From contig JAVXHR010000010.1 in NCBI GenBank assembly GCA_036656795.1, positions 1 through 64,000 of the forward strand: a stretch of 64,000 nucleotides of DNA, read 5' to 3'. Of this stretch, positions 7,400 through 16,621 are shown piece after piece. A program made the position numbers and the translations under genes. The notes beneath the pieces were generated by a model. The model made no database searches and was not told the origin of the DNA. It saw nothing but the letters and a program-made list of their open reading frames with translations. The stretch is from CAUPWF01 sp036656795. GTDB lineage: Bacteria > Bacillota > Clostridia > Lachnospirales > Lachnospiraceae. The stretch's first letter is position 1; each line of letters starts with the position of its first letter.

Positions 7400-7897
7400 T
7401 TAACGTAATATATTTAAATGATTTAAAATTTCCTTCTGCTTTTGTTCCATTCTCACACGTTCGGATTCCCCCATGTGGTCATATCCCAATAAGTGTAACA
7501 TACTATGGGCAATTAAAAAAGCAAATTCTCGTTTTATAGTATGTCCATATTCCTTTGCCTGTGCAAGTACTCGTTCCTTTGAAATAACAATATCACCTAA
7601 CATCAATTCCCCTGATTCCGGATGAAAATATTCCGTATGTTCTTCCAGAAACCCAAATGTTCCGGCTCCATCGTTATAATCTACCATAGGAAAAGAAAGC
7701 ACATCCGTCGCCCGGCTAATAGAGCGAAAATCAGCATTTAATTCTTGTATTTCTTGATCCATAGTTAACAAAAGATTCACCTCAGCCTCATAGGGACACG
7801 CCTCATAATCAAGTGTCGCTTCCATTACTTCTTTGGCAATTTCCTCACAAGCAAGTGGTAAGATAAGTTCACCTTCGTCTTCAAAGTATATCGTCAT
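7400..7897 (-). CDS. ybeY: Endoribonuclease YbeY, rRNA maturation
   Basis: 165 residues. The zinc site is the His triad in HSMLHLLGYDH (His131, His135, His141), which defines the family; SRATDVLSFP is the second conserved block. YbeY processes the 3' end of 16S rRNA and takes part in ribosome quality control. The start codon overlaps the phoH stop by one base (TAATG), so the genes are translationally coupled. Confidence 0.96.
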   Translation of the reverse strand: MTIYFEDEGELILPLACEEIAKEVMEATLDYEACPYEAEVNLLLTMDQEIQELNADFRSISRATDVLSFPMVDYNDGAGTFGFLEEHTEYFHPESGELMLGDIVISKERVLAQAKEYGHTIKREFAFLIAHSMLHLLGYDHMGESERVRMEQKQKEILNHLNILR

Positions 7898-8877
7898 TAG
7901 TATCTCCTTTTTTCTCTTGGTTTCTTTTGTTCAAATAGCTCGTAAGCTTTTACAATTTTCTGAACCAGTGGATGTCTTACCACATCTTTACTCGTTAAAT
8001 TACAGATACTGATATCTTCAATATTTTTAATAACCTTGATTGCAACATCTAGTCCAGAAGCAGTGCCCACAGGTAAATCTTTCTGTGTGATATCGCCCGT
8101 AATAACTACCTTAGAACCAAATCCAATACGAGTCAAAAACATCTTCATCTGTGCAGGTGTGGTGTTTTGAGCTTCATCTAGGATAATAAAAGCATTATCC
8201 AGTGTCCGTCCTCTCATATAAGCTAATGGTGCTACTTCTATCAATCCTTTTTCTGTATTCTTCAAAAAATTTTCAGCCCCCATAATCTGATACAACGCAT
8301 CATATAACGGTCTAAGATAAGGATCAATTTTACTTTGCAGATCCCCCGGTAAAAAGCCCAATTTTTCACCTGCTTCAATGGCCGGTCTAGTTAAGATAAT
8401 GCGCCCAACTTCATTATTTTTAAATGCAGTAATGGCCATTGCCATTGCAAGATAGGTCTTTCCTGTTCCGGCCGGTCCTATTCCAAATACAATCATTTTT
8501 TTACGAATTGCATCTACATACTTCTTCTGCCCTAATGTCTTTGGTTTGATTGGTTTTCCCTGTAGTGTATGACAGATAATATCTTTATCAATTTCTAAAA
8601 GCCCACTTTCGTTATCTTCAAATGCCAGAGAAATTGCATAATCCACATTTTGTTCTTCTATGTGATGATTTCGCTCTGATAGTTGACAGAGTTGTTCTAA
8701 TACCATCTGTGCTTTTTTTGCCCTTACAGAATCACCTAATATTTTCACCGTACCATCTCTGGAAATTAACGTTACTTGAAAAGTTCGTTCTATCTTTTTT
8801 ACAAAACTATCATATTCTCCGAATATATTTTTTTCATGTTCTACCGGTAAGTTTACAATAATCTCAAGCATGCTCAT
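7897..8877 (-). CDS. phoH: PhoH-family ATPase
   Basis: 326 residues. An N-terminal KH-like region is followed by an ATPase domain with Walker A GPAGTGKT (134-141) and Walker B IILDEAQN (around 231-238). PhoH-like proteins are RNA-linked P-loop ATPases and almost always sit next to ybeY, as here. The start at 8877 follows AGGGGAA, just after the yqfD stop. Confidence 0.94.
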   Translation of the reverse strand: MSMLEIIVNLPVEHEKNIFGEYDSFVKKIERTFQVTLISRDGTVKILGDSVRAKKAQMVLEQLCQLSERNHHIEEQNVDYAISLAFEDNESGLLEIDKDIICHTLQGKPIKPKTLGQKKYVDAIRKKMIVFGIGPAGTGKTYLAMAMAITAFKNNEVGRIILTRPAIEAGEKLGFLPGDLQSKIDPYLRPLYDALYQIMGAENFLKNTEKGLIEVAPLAYMRGRTLDNAFIILDEAQNTTPAQMKMFLTRIGFGSKVVITGDITQKDLPVGTASGLDVAIKVIKNIEDISICNLTSKDVVRHPLVQKIVKAYELFEQKKPREKRRY

Positions 8878-8880
8878 CTA

Positions 8881-10119
8881 TTATTCCCCTTCTAGTGTAT
8901 TCACTTTTTCCTTTGGTGTTGGAAGAGTTTCTGTTTCTTTTGATTCTCCAATTAATTCTTTAATCACAATATACCCTTTTGACATTGCATTTTCTTTTCC
9001 TTTGTATATTTTAACATTTTTTTCTATAATATGTAATTTCCTTTCTTTGATTTTTTTTTCAAAACAAAGAAATTTATCTGTTAAAATCTGTTGCACTTCT
9101 TTATCTGTATACTGTTTATTAATTGGTCGGTATGGTTTTATAATTTCAGTTCCATAAGATAATGGCAATTTTATCTGATTGTTTAATTGCAATTGTGTTT
9201 CTTTTGTATGCAATTCTTTTGTATTACAGTTGGTGTGTAATGTTCCAACAGAGAATCGATATCCTCCTAATATTATATAGTTTCGCTCTAATTGTATATC
9301 ATAATATTGTTTTTCTATATAATGATATGGAAGATGGTCTTCATATTCACGTTGTGTAATTGCATAGATATCAGCATCTGCATGCACGTATTGATACCCT
9401 ACCACATTTTGACTATCATCTTTTATCTCAACCCTTCCTGTAACAAGAATATCTCCTGTCTTCACCCGATCTCCTTTTTTTACAAGTGGAACTCCTTTTC
9501 GTGTTATGATTTCCGAAATTATTCCATCTTTATTGGCAACAAGATCTGTCTTTTTGTCTGCATGAGATATGCCCTGTTTCAGAGATTCATTTTCTTTGAT
9601 ACGTATTAAAATCCGTGTTCCTTTGATTGAAGCAGAAACCCATATGATATCATTATATTGCTTTCTAATATCTTTTACAATACGTTCACAGTCTACTTTT
9701 GTTTTTAGAATTCCTGTAACCATCTGTTTTGTCTTTAAAAACTCCAAAATTGTTTCATCTGTTCTACCAAGATTTCCTTCAATATTAATATCCCATATAA
9801 ATAAAGACAATAGATAAATTAATAATACACACGTGACTATGCCACAAAAGAAAGGCTTTCTTTTGCGATGCAAATGTAAAAAAAAAGGCAATCCATATCG
9901 TTTTATAATGATTATCTTTGTTCCGGTTTTTTTAATAATTGGTTTTAATTTTCGAAATCCTTTAATGCTGATATACATTTCATATGAATTTTCATATGAT
10001 TCTAACCCCCAGATATAGATTTTATGATGACTGCACAGATTCATAAATTTTTCCGGAGAATATCCCATCATGCGAATGCGAAGATATCCTCTGATGTAAT
10101 GAATAAACATAGCGAACAT
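8881..10119 (-). CDS. yqfD: Sporulation protein YqfD
   Basis: 412 residues: a cytoplasmic N-terminal domain of about 90 residues, one membrane segment (FFCGIVTCVLLIYLLSLFIW) and a large outer domain with repeated beta elements (GIISEIITRKGVPLVKKGD). This is the YqfD/SpoIV-like sporulation family. In Bacillus yqfC and yqfD are expressed in the mother cell under sigma-E. The gene follows yqfC by 13 bp. AGGGGACC precedes ATG 10119. Confidence 0.93.
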   Translation of the reverse strand: MFAMFIHYIRGYLRIRMMGYSPEKFMNLCSHHKIYIWGLESYENSYEMYISIKGFRKLKPIIKKTGTKIIIIKRYGLPFFLHLHRKRKPFFCGIVTCVLLIYLLSLFIWDINIEGNLGRTDETILEFLKTKQMVTGILKTKVDCERIVKDIRKQYNDIIWVSASIKGTRILIRIKENESLKQGISHADKKTDLVANKDGIISEIITRKGVPLVKKGDRVKTGDILVTGRVEIKDDSQNVVGYQYVHADADIYAITQREYEDHLPYHYIEKQYYDIQLERNYIILGGYRFSVGTLHTNCNTKELHTKETQLQLNNQIKLPLSYGTEIIKPYRPINKQYTDKEVQQILTDKFLCFEKKIKERKLHIIEKNVKIYKGKENAMSKGYIVIKELIGESKETETLPTPKEKVNTLEGE

Positions 10120-10132
10120 ATAATGGTCCCCT

Positions 10133-10420
10133 TTATTGATATTCTATAGATAGAATCCGTCCTATTATTTTCATCTCATCATTTGTGTAATATTCTATTT
10201 TCATTTCTTTTCCATTAATTTTAATCTGTCCAATCTTTGTTTTAATACGTATTAATAATTCTGTATATTCAATAATTCCTCTATAATTTTCAACACAGAT
10301 TTCTTCTTGTCCCGTTATCGTTACAATTGGAACTCCGCAGATAACGTCTTTTGGCATATTGGTTGCCTCTGTGATTCGATGTCTCAGGCTATCTTTTCCT
10401 ATTTTCTTTTCTCGGTTCAT
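10133..10420 (-). CDS. yqfC: Sporulation protein YqfC (YabP family)
   Basis: 95 residues from ATG 10420 (MNREKKIGKD), the usual family length, with the core PKDVICGVPIVTITGQEEI and the beta strands IIEYTELLIRIK. YabP/YqfC proteins are small spore-formation factors. No ribosome site precedes this ATG; instead a perfect 14-bp inverted repeat ends five bases upstream. In-frame ATGs at 10432 and 10465 are also possible but lie in that repeat. Confidence 0.88.
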   Translation of the reverse strand: MNREKKIGKDSLRHRITEATNMPKDVICGVPIVTITGQEEICVENYRGIIEYTELLIRIKTKIGQIKINGKEMKIEYYTNDEMKIIGRILSIEYQ

Positions 10421-10425
10421 CACAA

Positions 10426-10465
10426 ATGCCATACATATACTTTTATAGTAATATATGTATGGCAT
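10426..10465. repeat. Perfect 14-bp inverted repeat at the yqfC start
   Basis: ATGCCATACATATA (10426-10439) and TATATGTATGGCAT (10452-10465) are exact reverse complements around a 12-base loop. No T-run follows on either strand. The minus strand contains CATACATA, close to a sigma-E -10 element. It could be an operator, a sigma-E promoter embedded in a palindrome, or a translation-blocking hairpin. Confidence 0.75.
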
Positions 10466-10494
10466 ATCATAATCATTCTTCTAATTACAAGACT

Positions 10495-11877
10495 CTATTT
10501 TGATGACAAGTATTCATGAATTCCTTTGGCACCTGCTTTTCCTGCTCCCATTGCAAGGATTACAGTTGCTGCACCTGTAACAGTATCACCACCGGCGAAT
10601 ACCCCTTCTTTCGAAGTTTTACCATATTCTTCGTCTGCAATAATACATTTACGTTTATTTGTTTCCAATCCTTCAGTAGTAGAAGAAATTAATGGATTTG
10701 GAGATGTTCCAAGTGACATAATAACGGTATCAAGATCTATGACAAATTCAGAACCTTGAATTGCAACCGGACGTCTTCTGCCGGAAGCGTCAGGTTCTCC
10801 AAGCTCCATCTTTACACATTTCATGCCCGTTACCCAGCCATCTTCTGAAAGAATTTCTACCGGATTTGTTAAAAGATCAAATATAATTCCTTCTTCTTTT
10901 GCATGATGCACTTCTTCTACTCGGGCCGGAAGCTCTTCTTCACTACGACGATACACAATATGAACTTCTGCACCGAGACGAAGTGCTGTTCTTGCAGCAT
11001 CCATTGCTACATTTCCACCACCTACAACAGCCACTTTCTTGCCTGCAACAATTGGAGTATCGTAAGTTTCATCAAATGCTTTCATGAGATTATTTCTTGT
11101 TAGATATTCATTGGCTGAAAATACACCATTGGCATTTTCACCTGGAATTCCCATGAATTTTGGAAGACCTGCACCGGAGCCTATAAATACTGCTTCAAAT
11201 CCTTCTTCATCCATTAGCTGATCTATGGTTGTAGACATTCCTATCACAACATTCGTTTCAAAAGTAACACCTAGTTCTTTTACTTTTGCAATTTCCTTCG
11301 CAACAACTTTTTGTTTAGGAAGACGAAATTCTGGAATACCATATACTAAAACGCCACCTAATTCATGTAATGCTTCAAATACCGTTACTTCATAACCAAG
11401 TTTTGCCAAATCTCCCGCACAAGTAAGGCTTGCAGGTCCGGAACCAACTACAGCCACTTTATGTCCATTCATTTTATCCGCACCAACCGGTTTTACATCA
11501 TGCTCTAAAGCATAATCAGCTACAAAACGCTCCAATTTCCCAATAGAAACCGGTTCGCCCTTTATTCCACGAATACACTTTCCCTCACACTGAGATTCCT
11601 GTGGACATACACGACCACAAACTGCAGGAAGTGCTGAAGACTCTCCAATTACTTGATATGCTTCTTCTATATGACCTTCTTTTACTTCTTTAATAAATGC
11701 AGGTATGTTAATTGCAACCGGACATCCTTCAATACATTTTGCATTTTTGCAATTGATACAACGTGTTGCTTCTTCCATTGCTTCTTCTTGATTGTAACCC
11801 AAACACACTTCTTCAAAATTTGTTGCACGACGTTTTGCGTCTTGCTCTCTTACTGGTACTTTTTTTAATATATCCAT
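10495..11877 (-). CDS. nfnB: NADH-dependent ferredoxin:NADP oxidoreductase, subunit B
   Basis: 460 residues. The N-terminal domain carries two [4Fe-4S] cysteine sets (CINCKNAKCIEGCP and CGRVCPQESQCEGKC). Two nucleotide-binding folds follow, with GSGPASLTCAGDLAKLG and GGGNVAMDAARTALRLG, and a final FAD motif VFAGGDTVTGAATV. Such proteins are often labelled glutamate synthase small subunit (GltA/GltD). The partner gene nfnA directly upstream and the lack of a large glutamate synthase gene favour NfnB, the half of the electron-bifurcating complex that binds NADPH. TAATG couples it to nfnA. Confidence 0.9.
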   Translation of the reverse strand: MDILKKVPVREQDAKRRATNFEEVCLGYNQEEAMEEATRCINCKNAKCIEGCPVAINIPAFIKEVKEGHIEEAYQVIGESSALPAVCGRVCPQESQCEGKCIRGIKGEPVSIGKLERFVADYALEHDVKPVGADKMNGHKVAVVGSGPASLTCAGDLAKLGYEVTVFEALHELGGVLVYGIPEFRLPKQKVVAKEIAKVKELGVTFETNVVIGMSTTIDQLMDEEGFEAVFIGSGAGLPKFMGIPGENANGVFSANEYLTRNNLMKAFDETYDTPIVAGKKVAVVGGGNVAMDAARTALRLGAEVHIVYRRSEEELPARVEEVHHAKEEGIIFDLLTNPVEILSEDGWVTGMKCVKMELGEPDASGRRRPVAIQGSEFVIDLDTVIMSLGTSPNPLISSTTEGLETNKRKCIIADEEYGKTSKEGVFAGGDTVTGAATVILAMGAGKAGAKGIHEYLSSK

Positions 11878-12767
11878 TAATTATCACCTCCACAATTACC
11901 ACAGCCACCATGATGAGTAGCTCCTTCTTGGACTTTTAACAATGCACGTCCCTCTTCTGTTTTGTACATTTGTTGTCTCTTCATTGCTTCATCAAAATTA
12001 ACAAGATGTCCGTCAAACTCTGGCCCATCTACACATGCGAATTTAATATCTTCTCCAATATGTAATCGACAGGCACCACACATTCCAGTTCCATCCACCA
12101 TAATTGGGTTCATACTTACAACGGTTGGTAAGTCAAGTTCCTTCGTAAGCAAGCAGACAAATTTCATCATAATCATAGGACCAATTGCAACACACACATC
12201 ATATTTTTCCCCATCTTCATTGACTAATTTTTTGATTACTTCTGTAACCATACCATGAAAACCAAATGTTCCATCATCTGTTGCTATATAAAGGTTGCCC
12301 GCAACTTCTTCCATTTCTGTTTTGAGAATTAACATCTCCTTTGTCTTAGAACCAACGATAACATCTACTTCTATTCCGTGTTCTTTCATCCACTTTACTT
12401 GTGGATATACCGGAGCCGCTCCAACTCCACCTGCCACAAATAATATTTTCTTGTTTTTCAAGCTTTGGATATCTTCTTTTACAAACTCAGATGGGCGTCC
12501 CAAAGGACCTGTAAAGTCTCTAAATGCATCCCCGGCTTTTAGATTTGCCATCTTAGTAGTAGATGCTCCTATGGTCTGAAATACAATGGTTACGGTTCCA
12601 CAATCTCGATCATAATCGCAAATGGTAAGTGGAATTCGTTCCCCCTTTTCATCCATTTTTACAATAACAAATTGTCCTGGTTGACAATGTCTCGCCACTC
12701 TTGGTGCTTTGACATCCATAAGAAAAATTTTGTCTGCTAACTCTTCTGCTTTTAAAATCTGATACAT
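11877..12767 (-). CDS. nfnA: NADH-dependent ferredoxin:NADP oxidoreductase, subunit A
   Basis: 296 residues of the dihydroorotate-dehydrogenase electron-transfer/SudB type. It has an FAD-binding barrel (RIPLTICDYD), an NAD-binding region (AGGVGAAPVYPQVKWMKE) and a [2Fe-2S] site with GTGMCGACRLH and a later Cys in FACVDGPEF. With NfnB it couples NADH and reduced ferredoxin oxidation to NADP reduction. The tail HHGGCGNCGGDN adds a CxxC not needed for the known cluster. ATG 12767 follows GAGGAGGA. Confidence 0.9.
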   Translation of the reverse strand: MYQILKAEELADKIFLMDVKAPRVARHCQPGQFVIVKMDEKGERIPLTICDYDRDCGTVTIVFQTIGASTTKMANLKAGDAFRDFTGPLGRPSEFVKEDIQSLKNKKILFVAGGVGAAPVYPQVKWMKEHGIEVDVIVGSKTKEMLILKTEMEEVAGNLYIATDDGTFGFHGMVTEVIKKLVNEDGEKYDVCVAIGPMIMMKFVCLLTKELDLPTVVSMNPIMVDGTGMCGACRLHIGEDIKFACVDGPEFDGHLVNFDEAMKRQQMYKTEEGRALLKVQEGATHHGGCGNCGGDN

Positions 12768-12827
12768 ATGAATCCTCCTCTTTTCTTATTTATGTTATGA
12801 TACGGCATTGATATAAAAATATAATAA

Positions 12828-14075
12828 TTATTCTAATGTCAGATCATAATTTCTTTTTGTAATATTACTCATCTTTCCTTTGCTGTTTGCTAATACTGCA
12901 CAAAATATTGTATTTCCTTCCGGCATATTAATAGGCCCTTTGTATTTTTTGGAATTTTCAGTCGGGTCTGTTCCATCAAGTGTGTAATATGCTGTATAAC
13001 CATCCGGAACATTGATACTAATTTCTTTTGATTCCTCATATTGACCTGTGGATGGCGTAACTGCCGGTGCGTCTTCTATTGGGACTTCTATTGTATATTT
13101 TCTATCTACTTCTAAACTTGGAACCCCTTTTTTATTCACGGAAATTGCTTTCACAACAGTATCGCCTTCTCCTAATTGAATGGGTTCTGTATACTTTGTA
13201 CCGGAAACAGTTGCTTCTGTACCATCTATTGTATAATAGATAGCTTCTCCTTTGGAGGTAAGCGATAGCTCTTGAACATCATCATATGAATCTTCCTTGA
13301 GACTAAATTTGGGTTGATCCGAAACATATGCCTTTAGTTTTTTTATCACAGTCTCATTGTCACAATTATCTAATAAAATCGATATTTTCTCATTTTGCTT
13401 TGTATCAAGATAAAACTGAATTGTAGCTTGGTATAGTTTTACATTGGAAGATTGATTTTTTATGCCATCAATAAAGATCTTTTCTGCACCCTCTATATCG
13501 TTTTGTATACTATAGACTTTTGCTTTTCCTGTATAAGCTTCTGGCTGTGTCGGCTTTTTTGAAATGGCTTTTTCAAAATATCCAATAGATTTTTCATATT
13601 GTTTTTTGTCTAATGCACGATACCCTTTTTTGACCTGTCCAGTGTAAGAATTCTGATATAATAAGAAGCCAATCAAAAGAAGCCCTAATATGACTCCTAA
13701 AATAATCATTATTTTTTTCTTCTTTTTTTTACGTACTGCTTCTTTTTTTCGTTCTGCCTGTCTACGTCGTTGTGCTTTATCCGGCTGTAAATTACCATTT
13801 CTACGTTGCTGGGATTCTCTATTTCGCTGTGGGTCTCGACTATGTTCTCCCGTGGTACGTCTTCCTACCTGAGTATTTCGAGAATAAGAAGATTGTATTT
13901 TGTCGGCTTGGATAGATGACTCTAAATCTAATTCTTCACTAATAGCACCTTTCACCTGCGCTGCCAGTACATCATCTAATGGATTATAATCCGGTACAAT
14001 TTGAACTTCAGATCCACAGGAATCACAATATAATGAACCCTCTGCAATTGATGCTCCACATTTTTTACACTTCAT
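12828..14075 (-). CDS. Zinc-ribbon membrane protein with TPR and chitobiase-like domains
   Basis: 415 residues. CKKCGASIAEGSLYCDSCG at the N-terminus is a zinc ribbon. A basic, glutamine-rich linker (about 70-120) leads to a Lys run and one membrane segment (IMIILGVILGLLLIGFLLY). Outside come tetratricopeptide-like helices (GYRALDKKQYEKSIGYFEKA) and two chitobiase/FN3-like repeats, marked by AIYYTIDGTEAT and AYYTLDGTDPT. The repeat type often occurs in surface proteins of Lachnospiraceae. I do not recognise a defined function. AGGAGGT precedes ATG 14075; it sits 12 bp after folD. Confidence 0.8.
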   Translation of the reverse strand: MKCKKCGASIAEGSLYCDSCGSEVQIVPDYNPLDDVLAAQVKGAISEELDLESSIQADKIQSSYSRNTQVGRRTTGEHSRDPQRNRESQQRRNGNLQPDKAQRRRQAERKKEAVRKKKKKKIMIILGVILGLLLIGFLLYQNSYTGQVKKGYRALDKKQYEKSIGYFEKAISKKPTQPEAYTGKAKVYSIQNDIEGAEKIFIDGIKNQSSNVKLYQATIQFYLDTKQNEKISILLDNCDNETVIKKLKAYVSDQPKFSLKEDSYDDVQELSLTSKGEAIYYTIDGTEATVSGTKYTEPIQLGEGDTVVKAISVNKKGVPSLEVDRKYTIEVPIEDAPAVTPSTGQYEESKEISINVPDGYTAYYTLDGTDPTENSKKYKGPINMPEGNTIFCAVLANSKGKMSNITKRNYDLTLE

Positions 14076-14087
14076 GGTTTCTACCTC

Positions 14088-14927
14088 CTATTTACAAGCC
14101 GCCTCAATACAATTAAACATTAGCATCGCAATTGTCATGGGACCTACTCCACCAGGAACAGGTGTGATTGCCGAAGTCTTATCTACTACATCTTCAAAAT
14201 CTACATCACCACATAATTTTTGGTTTGCATCTCGATTCATTCCAACATCGATAACAACAGCACCTTTTTTAATGTATTCACTTGTAATATATTGTGGTCT
14301 TCCAATTGCAACAACTAAGATATCTGCTCGTTTGCATACCTCTTTTAAATTTTTTGTTGCAGAATGTGCTATTGTTACGGTTGCATTTTCCCGTAATAAT
14401 AATAGCGCAATTGGTTTTCCAACCATATTGCTTCGTCCTATCACAACACATTCTTTTTCTGCAATTGGAATCTGATAGCGTTTTAGAAGTTCAATAATTC
14501 CCAAGGGTGTACAAGATAAAAAACCTTTCACACCACTGCAAAGATTACCAAGACTTTCCGGGTGCATTCCATCCACGTCTTTATAAACAGAAATTGCTTT
14601 AACAATGTCTAGTTCATTAATATGTCTTGGTAATGGTGATTGTACTAAGATTCCATCTACCGTTTCATCAAAATTCAGCACTTCGATCTTCTTTAATAAC
14701 TCATCTTGTGTGGTTTCTTCCGGTAATTGATATACCATTGACTCTATTCCTATATATTCACATGCCTTTTTTTTATTTCTTACATAGATACTTGAAGCTG
14801 GATCATTACCAACCTGAATCACCGCAAGACAAACGGATTTACCTTGCTCTTTCATTTTGAAAACCCGTTCCTTTAATTCTTCTTTTATCTGTGATGCAAT
14901 TGTTTTTCCATCTATTAATTGTGACAT
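14088..14927 (-). CDS. folD: Methylene-THF dehydrogenase / methenyl-THF cyclohydrolase
   Basis: 279 residues. The catalytic YVRNKKKACEYIGI (Tyr and Lys), DGILVQSPLPRHI and the C-terminal PGGVGPMTIAMLM are all present, as is the Rossmann VIGRSNMVGKP. It interconverts 5,10-methylene- and 10-formyl-THF in the cytoplasm. It follows fhs by 9 bp, forming a one-carbon module. AAGGAG precedes ATG 14927. Confidence 0.97.
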   Translation of the reverse strand: MSQLIDGKTIASQIKEELKERVFKMKEQGKSVCLAVIQVGNDPASSIYVRNKKKACEYIGIESMVYQLPEETTQDELLKKIEVLNFDETVDGILVQSPLPRHINELDIVKAISVYKDVDGMHPESLGNLCSGVKGFLSCTPLGIIELLKRYQIPIAEKECVVIGRSNMVGKPIALLLLRENATVTIAHSATKNLKEVCKRADILVVAIGRPQYITSEYIKKGAVVIDVGMNRDANQKLCGDVDFEDVVDKTSAITPVPGGVGPMTIAMLMFNCIEAACK

Positions 14928-14936
14928 TTTTACTCC

Positions 14937-16607
14937 TTAAAATAAACCTATAATTTTCCCATCCTCAGTAACATCAATTCCATTTGCTGCCGGAGTCTTT
15001 GGCAATCCTGGCATAGTCATAACAGCCCCCGTTAACGCAACAACAAAGCCTGCTCCCGCATTCACATATACCTCTCTGATATGAATATCAAACTCTGTTG
15101 GTCGTCCTAATAATGTTGCATCATCTGAGAGAGAATATTGATTTTTAGCCATACAAATTGGAAAGCTTCCATATCCCATTTCTTCAATTTTTTTCAACTG
15201 TTTCTCCGCTGCTAAGCTATATTCCACCCCACGAGCTCCATAGATTTCTTTAGATATAATATCTATCTTTCCTTTAAGTGACACTTCATCTTCATATAAT
15301 GGGTGAAAATGACTTTTTTTGGTTTCCAAGGTTTCCAACACTTTTTCTGCAAGTGCAATTCCACCTTCTCCACCCTTTTCCCATACTTCTGACAGTGCAA
15401 ACTCACAGCCTCGTGATTCACAAAAACTTTGTATATATTCATTCTCAGCAGGAGTATCTGTAACAAAAGAATTCAGTGTAACAATAACTGGAATATCAAA
15501 CTTTTTAATATTTTCAATATGTTTTTCTAGATTTACAATTCCTTTTGCAAGCGCATCTAGATTTTCTGTTGCTAAATCTGCTTTCGCTACTCCTCCATTA
15601 TACTTTAATGCACGAACAGTTGCAACTAATACAACTGCATCTGGTTGTATTCCTGCCATACGACATTTAATATTCAAGAATTTTTCCGCACCTAAATCTG
15701 CTCCAAACCCAGCTTCTGTAATGGTGATATCGCCTAATTTTAGAGCCATCTTTGTAGCTTGCACACTATTACACCCATGTGCAATATTAGCAAATGGTCC
15801 ACCATGTACCAATGCAGGTGTATGTTCTAATGTCTGAATCAGATTTGGTTTTATAGCATCTTTTAACAATGCCGTCATGGCGCCTGTCGCTTGTAAATCA
15901 TCTGCTGTAACTGGGTCTCCTGCAAAATTGTATGCTACAATAATACGCCCAAGACGATGTTTTAAATCATGTATATCATCTGCTAAACATAAAATTGCCA
16001 TAATTTCAGATGCAACCGTAATCACAAAATGATCTTCTCTTACCATTCCATCCATTTTATTACCAAGTCCAACAACAATATTACGAAGTGCACGATCATT
16101 CATATCAAGACATCGTTTCCAAACAATCATCCTTGGATCAATCTGTAAAAGATTTCCCTGTTGAATGTGATTATCCAATAAAGCCGCTAAAAGATTATTA
16201 GCAGATGTAATTGCATGAAAATCTCCTGTAAAATGAAGATTCAGATCTTCCATAGGTACTACTTGTGCATATCCGCCACCTGCAGCACCACCTTTAATTC
16301 CAAAACACGGTCCTAAGGATGGCTCACGTAATGCAATAATTGCACGTTTATTCATTTTCACCAAGGCTTGTCCAAGTCCCACTGTCGTCGTAGTTTTCCC
16401 TTCCCCTGCCGGTGTTGGATTAATGGCTGTTACTAACACCAATTTTCCATCTTTTTTATCTTTTACTCGATTCCATAACTCATCTGTAAGTTTTGCCTTA
16501 TATTTACCATAAAACTCCAGTTCCTCTTCCTGAATCTGAATACCGGCAGCAACTTCTTTGATATGCATCATCTGTGCTTCTTGTGCAATTTGAATATCTG
16601 ATTTCAT
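14937..16607 (-). CDS. fhs: Formate-tetrahydrofolate ligase
   Basis: 556 residues from ATG 16607 (MKSDIQIAQE), preceded by AAGGAG; an in-frame upstream start at 16631 overlaps ftsK and is less likely. The ATP site is NPTPAGEGKTTTTVGLG near residue 65; EPSLGPCFGIKGGAAGGG and MPGLPKTPAANGIDV at the C-terminus are family signatures. It makes 10-formyl-THF from formate and ATP. Together with folD it serves purine and Met synthesis or acetogenic carbon flow; only the former can be assumed without the rest of the Wood-Ljungdahl genes. Confidence 0.97.
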   Translation of the reverse strand: MKSDIQIAQEAQMMHIKEVAAGIQIQEEELEFYGKYKAKLTDELWNRVKDKKDGKLVLVTAINPTPAGEGKTTTTVGLGQALVKMNKRAIIALREPSLGPCFGIKGGAAGGGYAQVVPMEDLNLHFTGDFHAITSANNLLAALLDNHIQQGNLLQIDPRMIVWKRCLDMNDRALRNIVVGLGNKMDGMVREDHFVITVASEIMAILCLADDIHDLKHRLGRIIVAYNFAGDPVTADDLQATGAMTALLKDAIKPNLIQTLEHTPALVHGGPFANIAHGCNSVQATKMALKLGDITITEAGFGADLGAEKFLNIKCRMAGIQPDAVVLVATVRALKYNGGVAKADLATENLDALAKGIVNLEKHIENIKKFDIPVIVTLNSFVTDTPAENEYIQSFCESRGCEFALSEVWEKGGEGGIALAEKVLETLETKKSHFHPLYEDEVSLKGKIDIISKEIYGARGVEYSLAAEKQLKKIEEMGYGSFPICMAKNQYSLSDDATLLGRPTEFDIHIREVYVNAGAGFVVALTGAVMTMPGLPKTPAANGIDVTEDGKIIGLF

Positions 16608-16621
16608 AATGTTCTCCTTTT

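Noticed and set aside
10495..11877. Calling this gene glutamate synthase small subunit
   Set aside because: It is directly coupled to an nfnA-type gene and no large subunit is near; the NfnAB reading explains both genes.
15319..15837. 172-codon plus-strand frame inside fhs
   Set aside because: Antisense to a strongly conserved enzyme; Ser/Phe-rich composition typical of a shadow frame.
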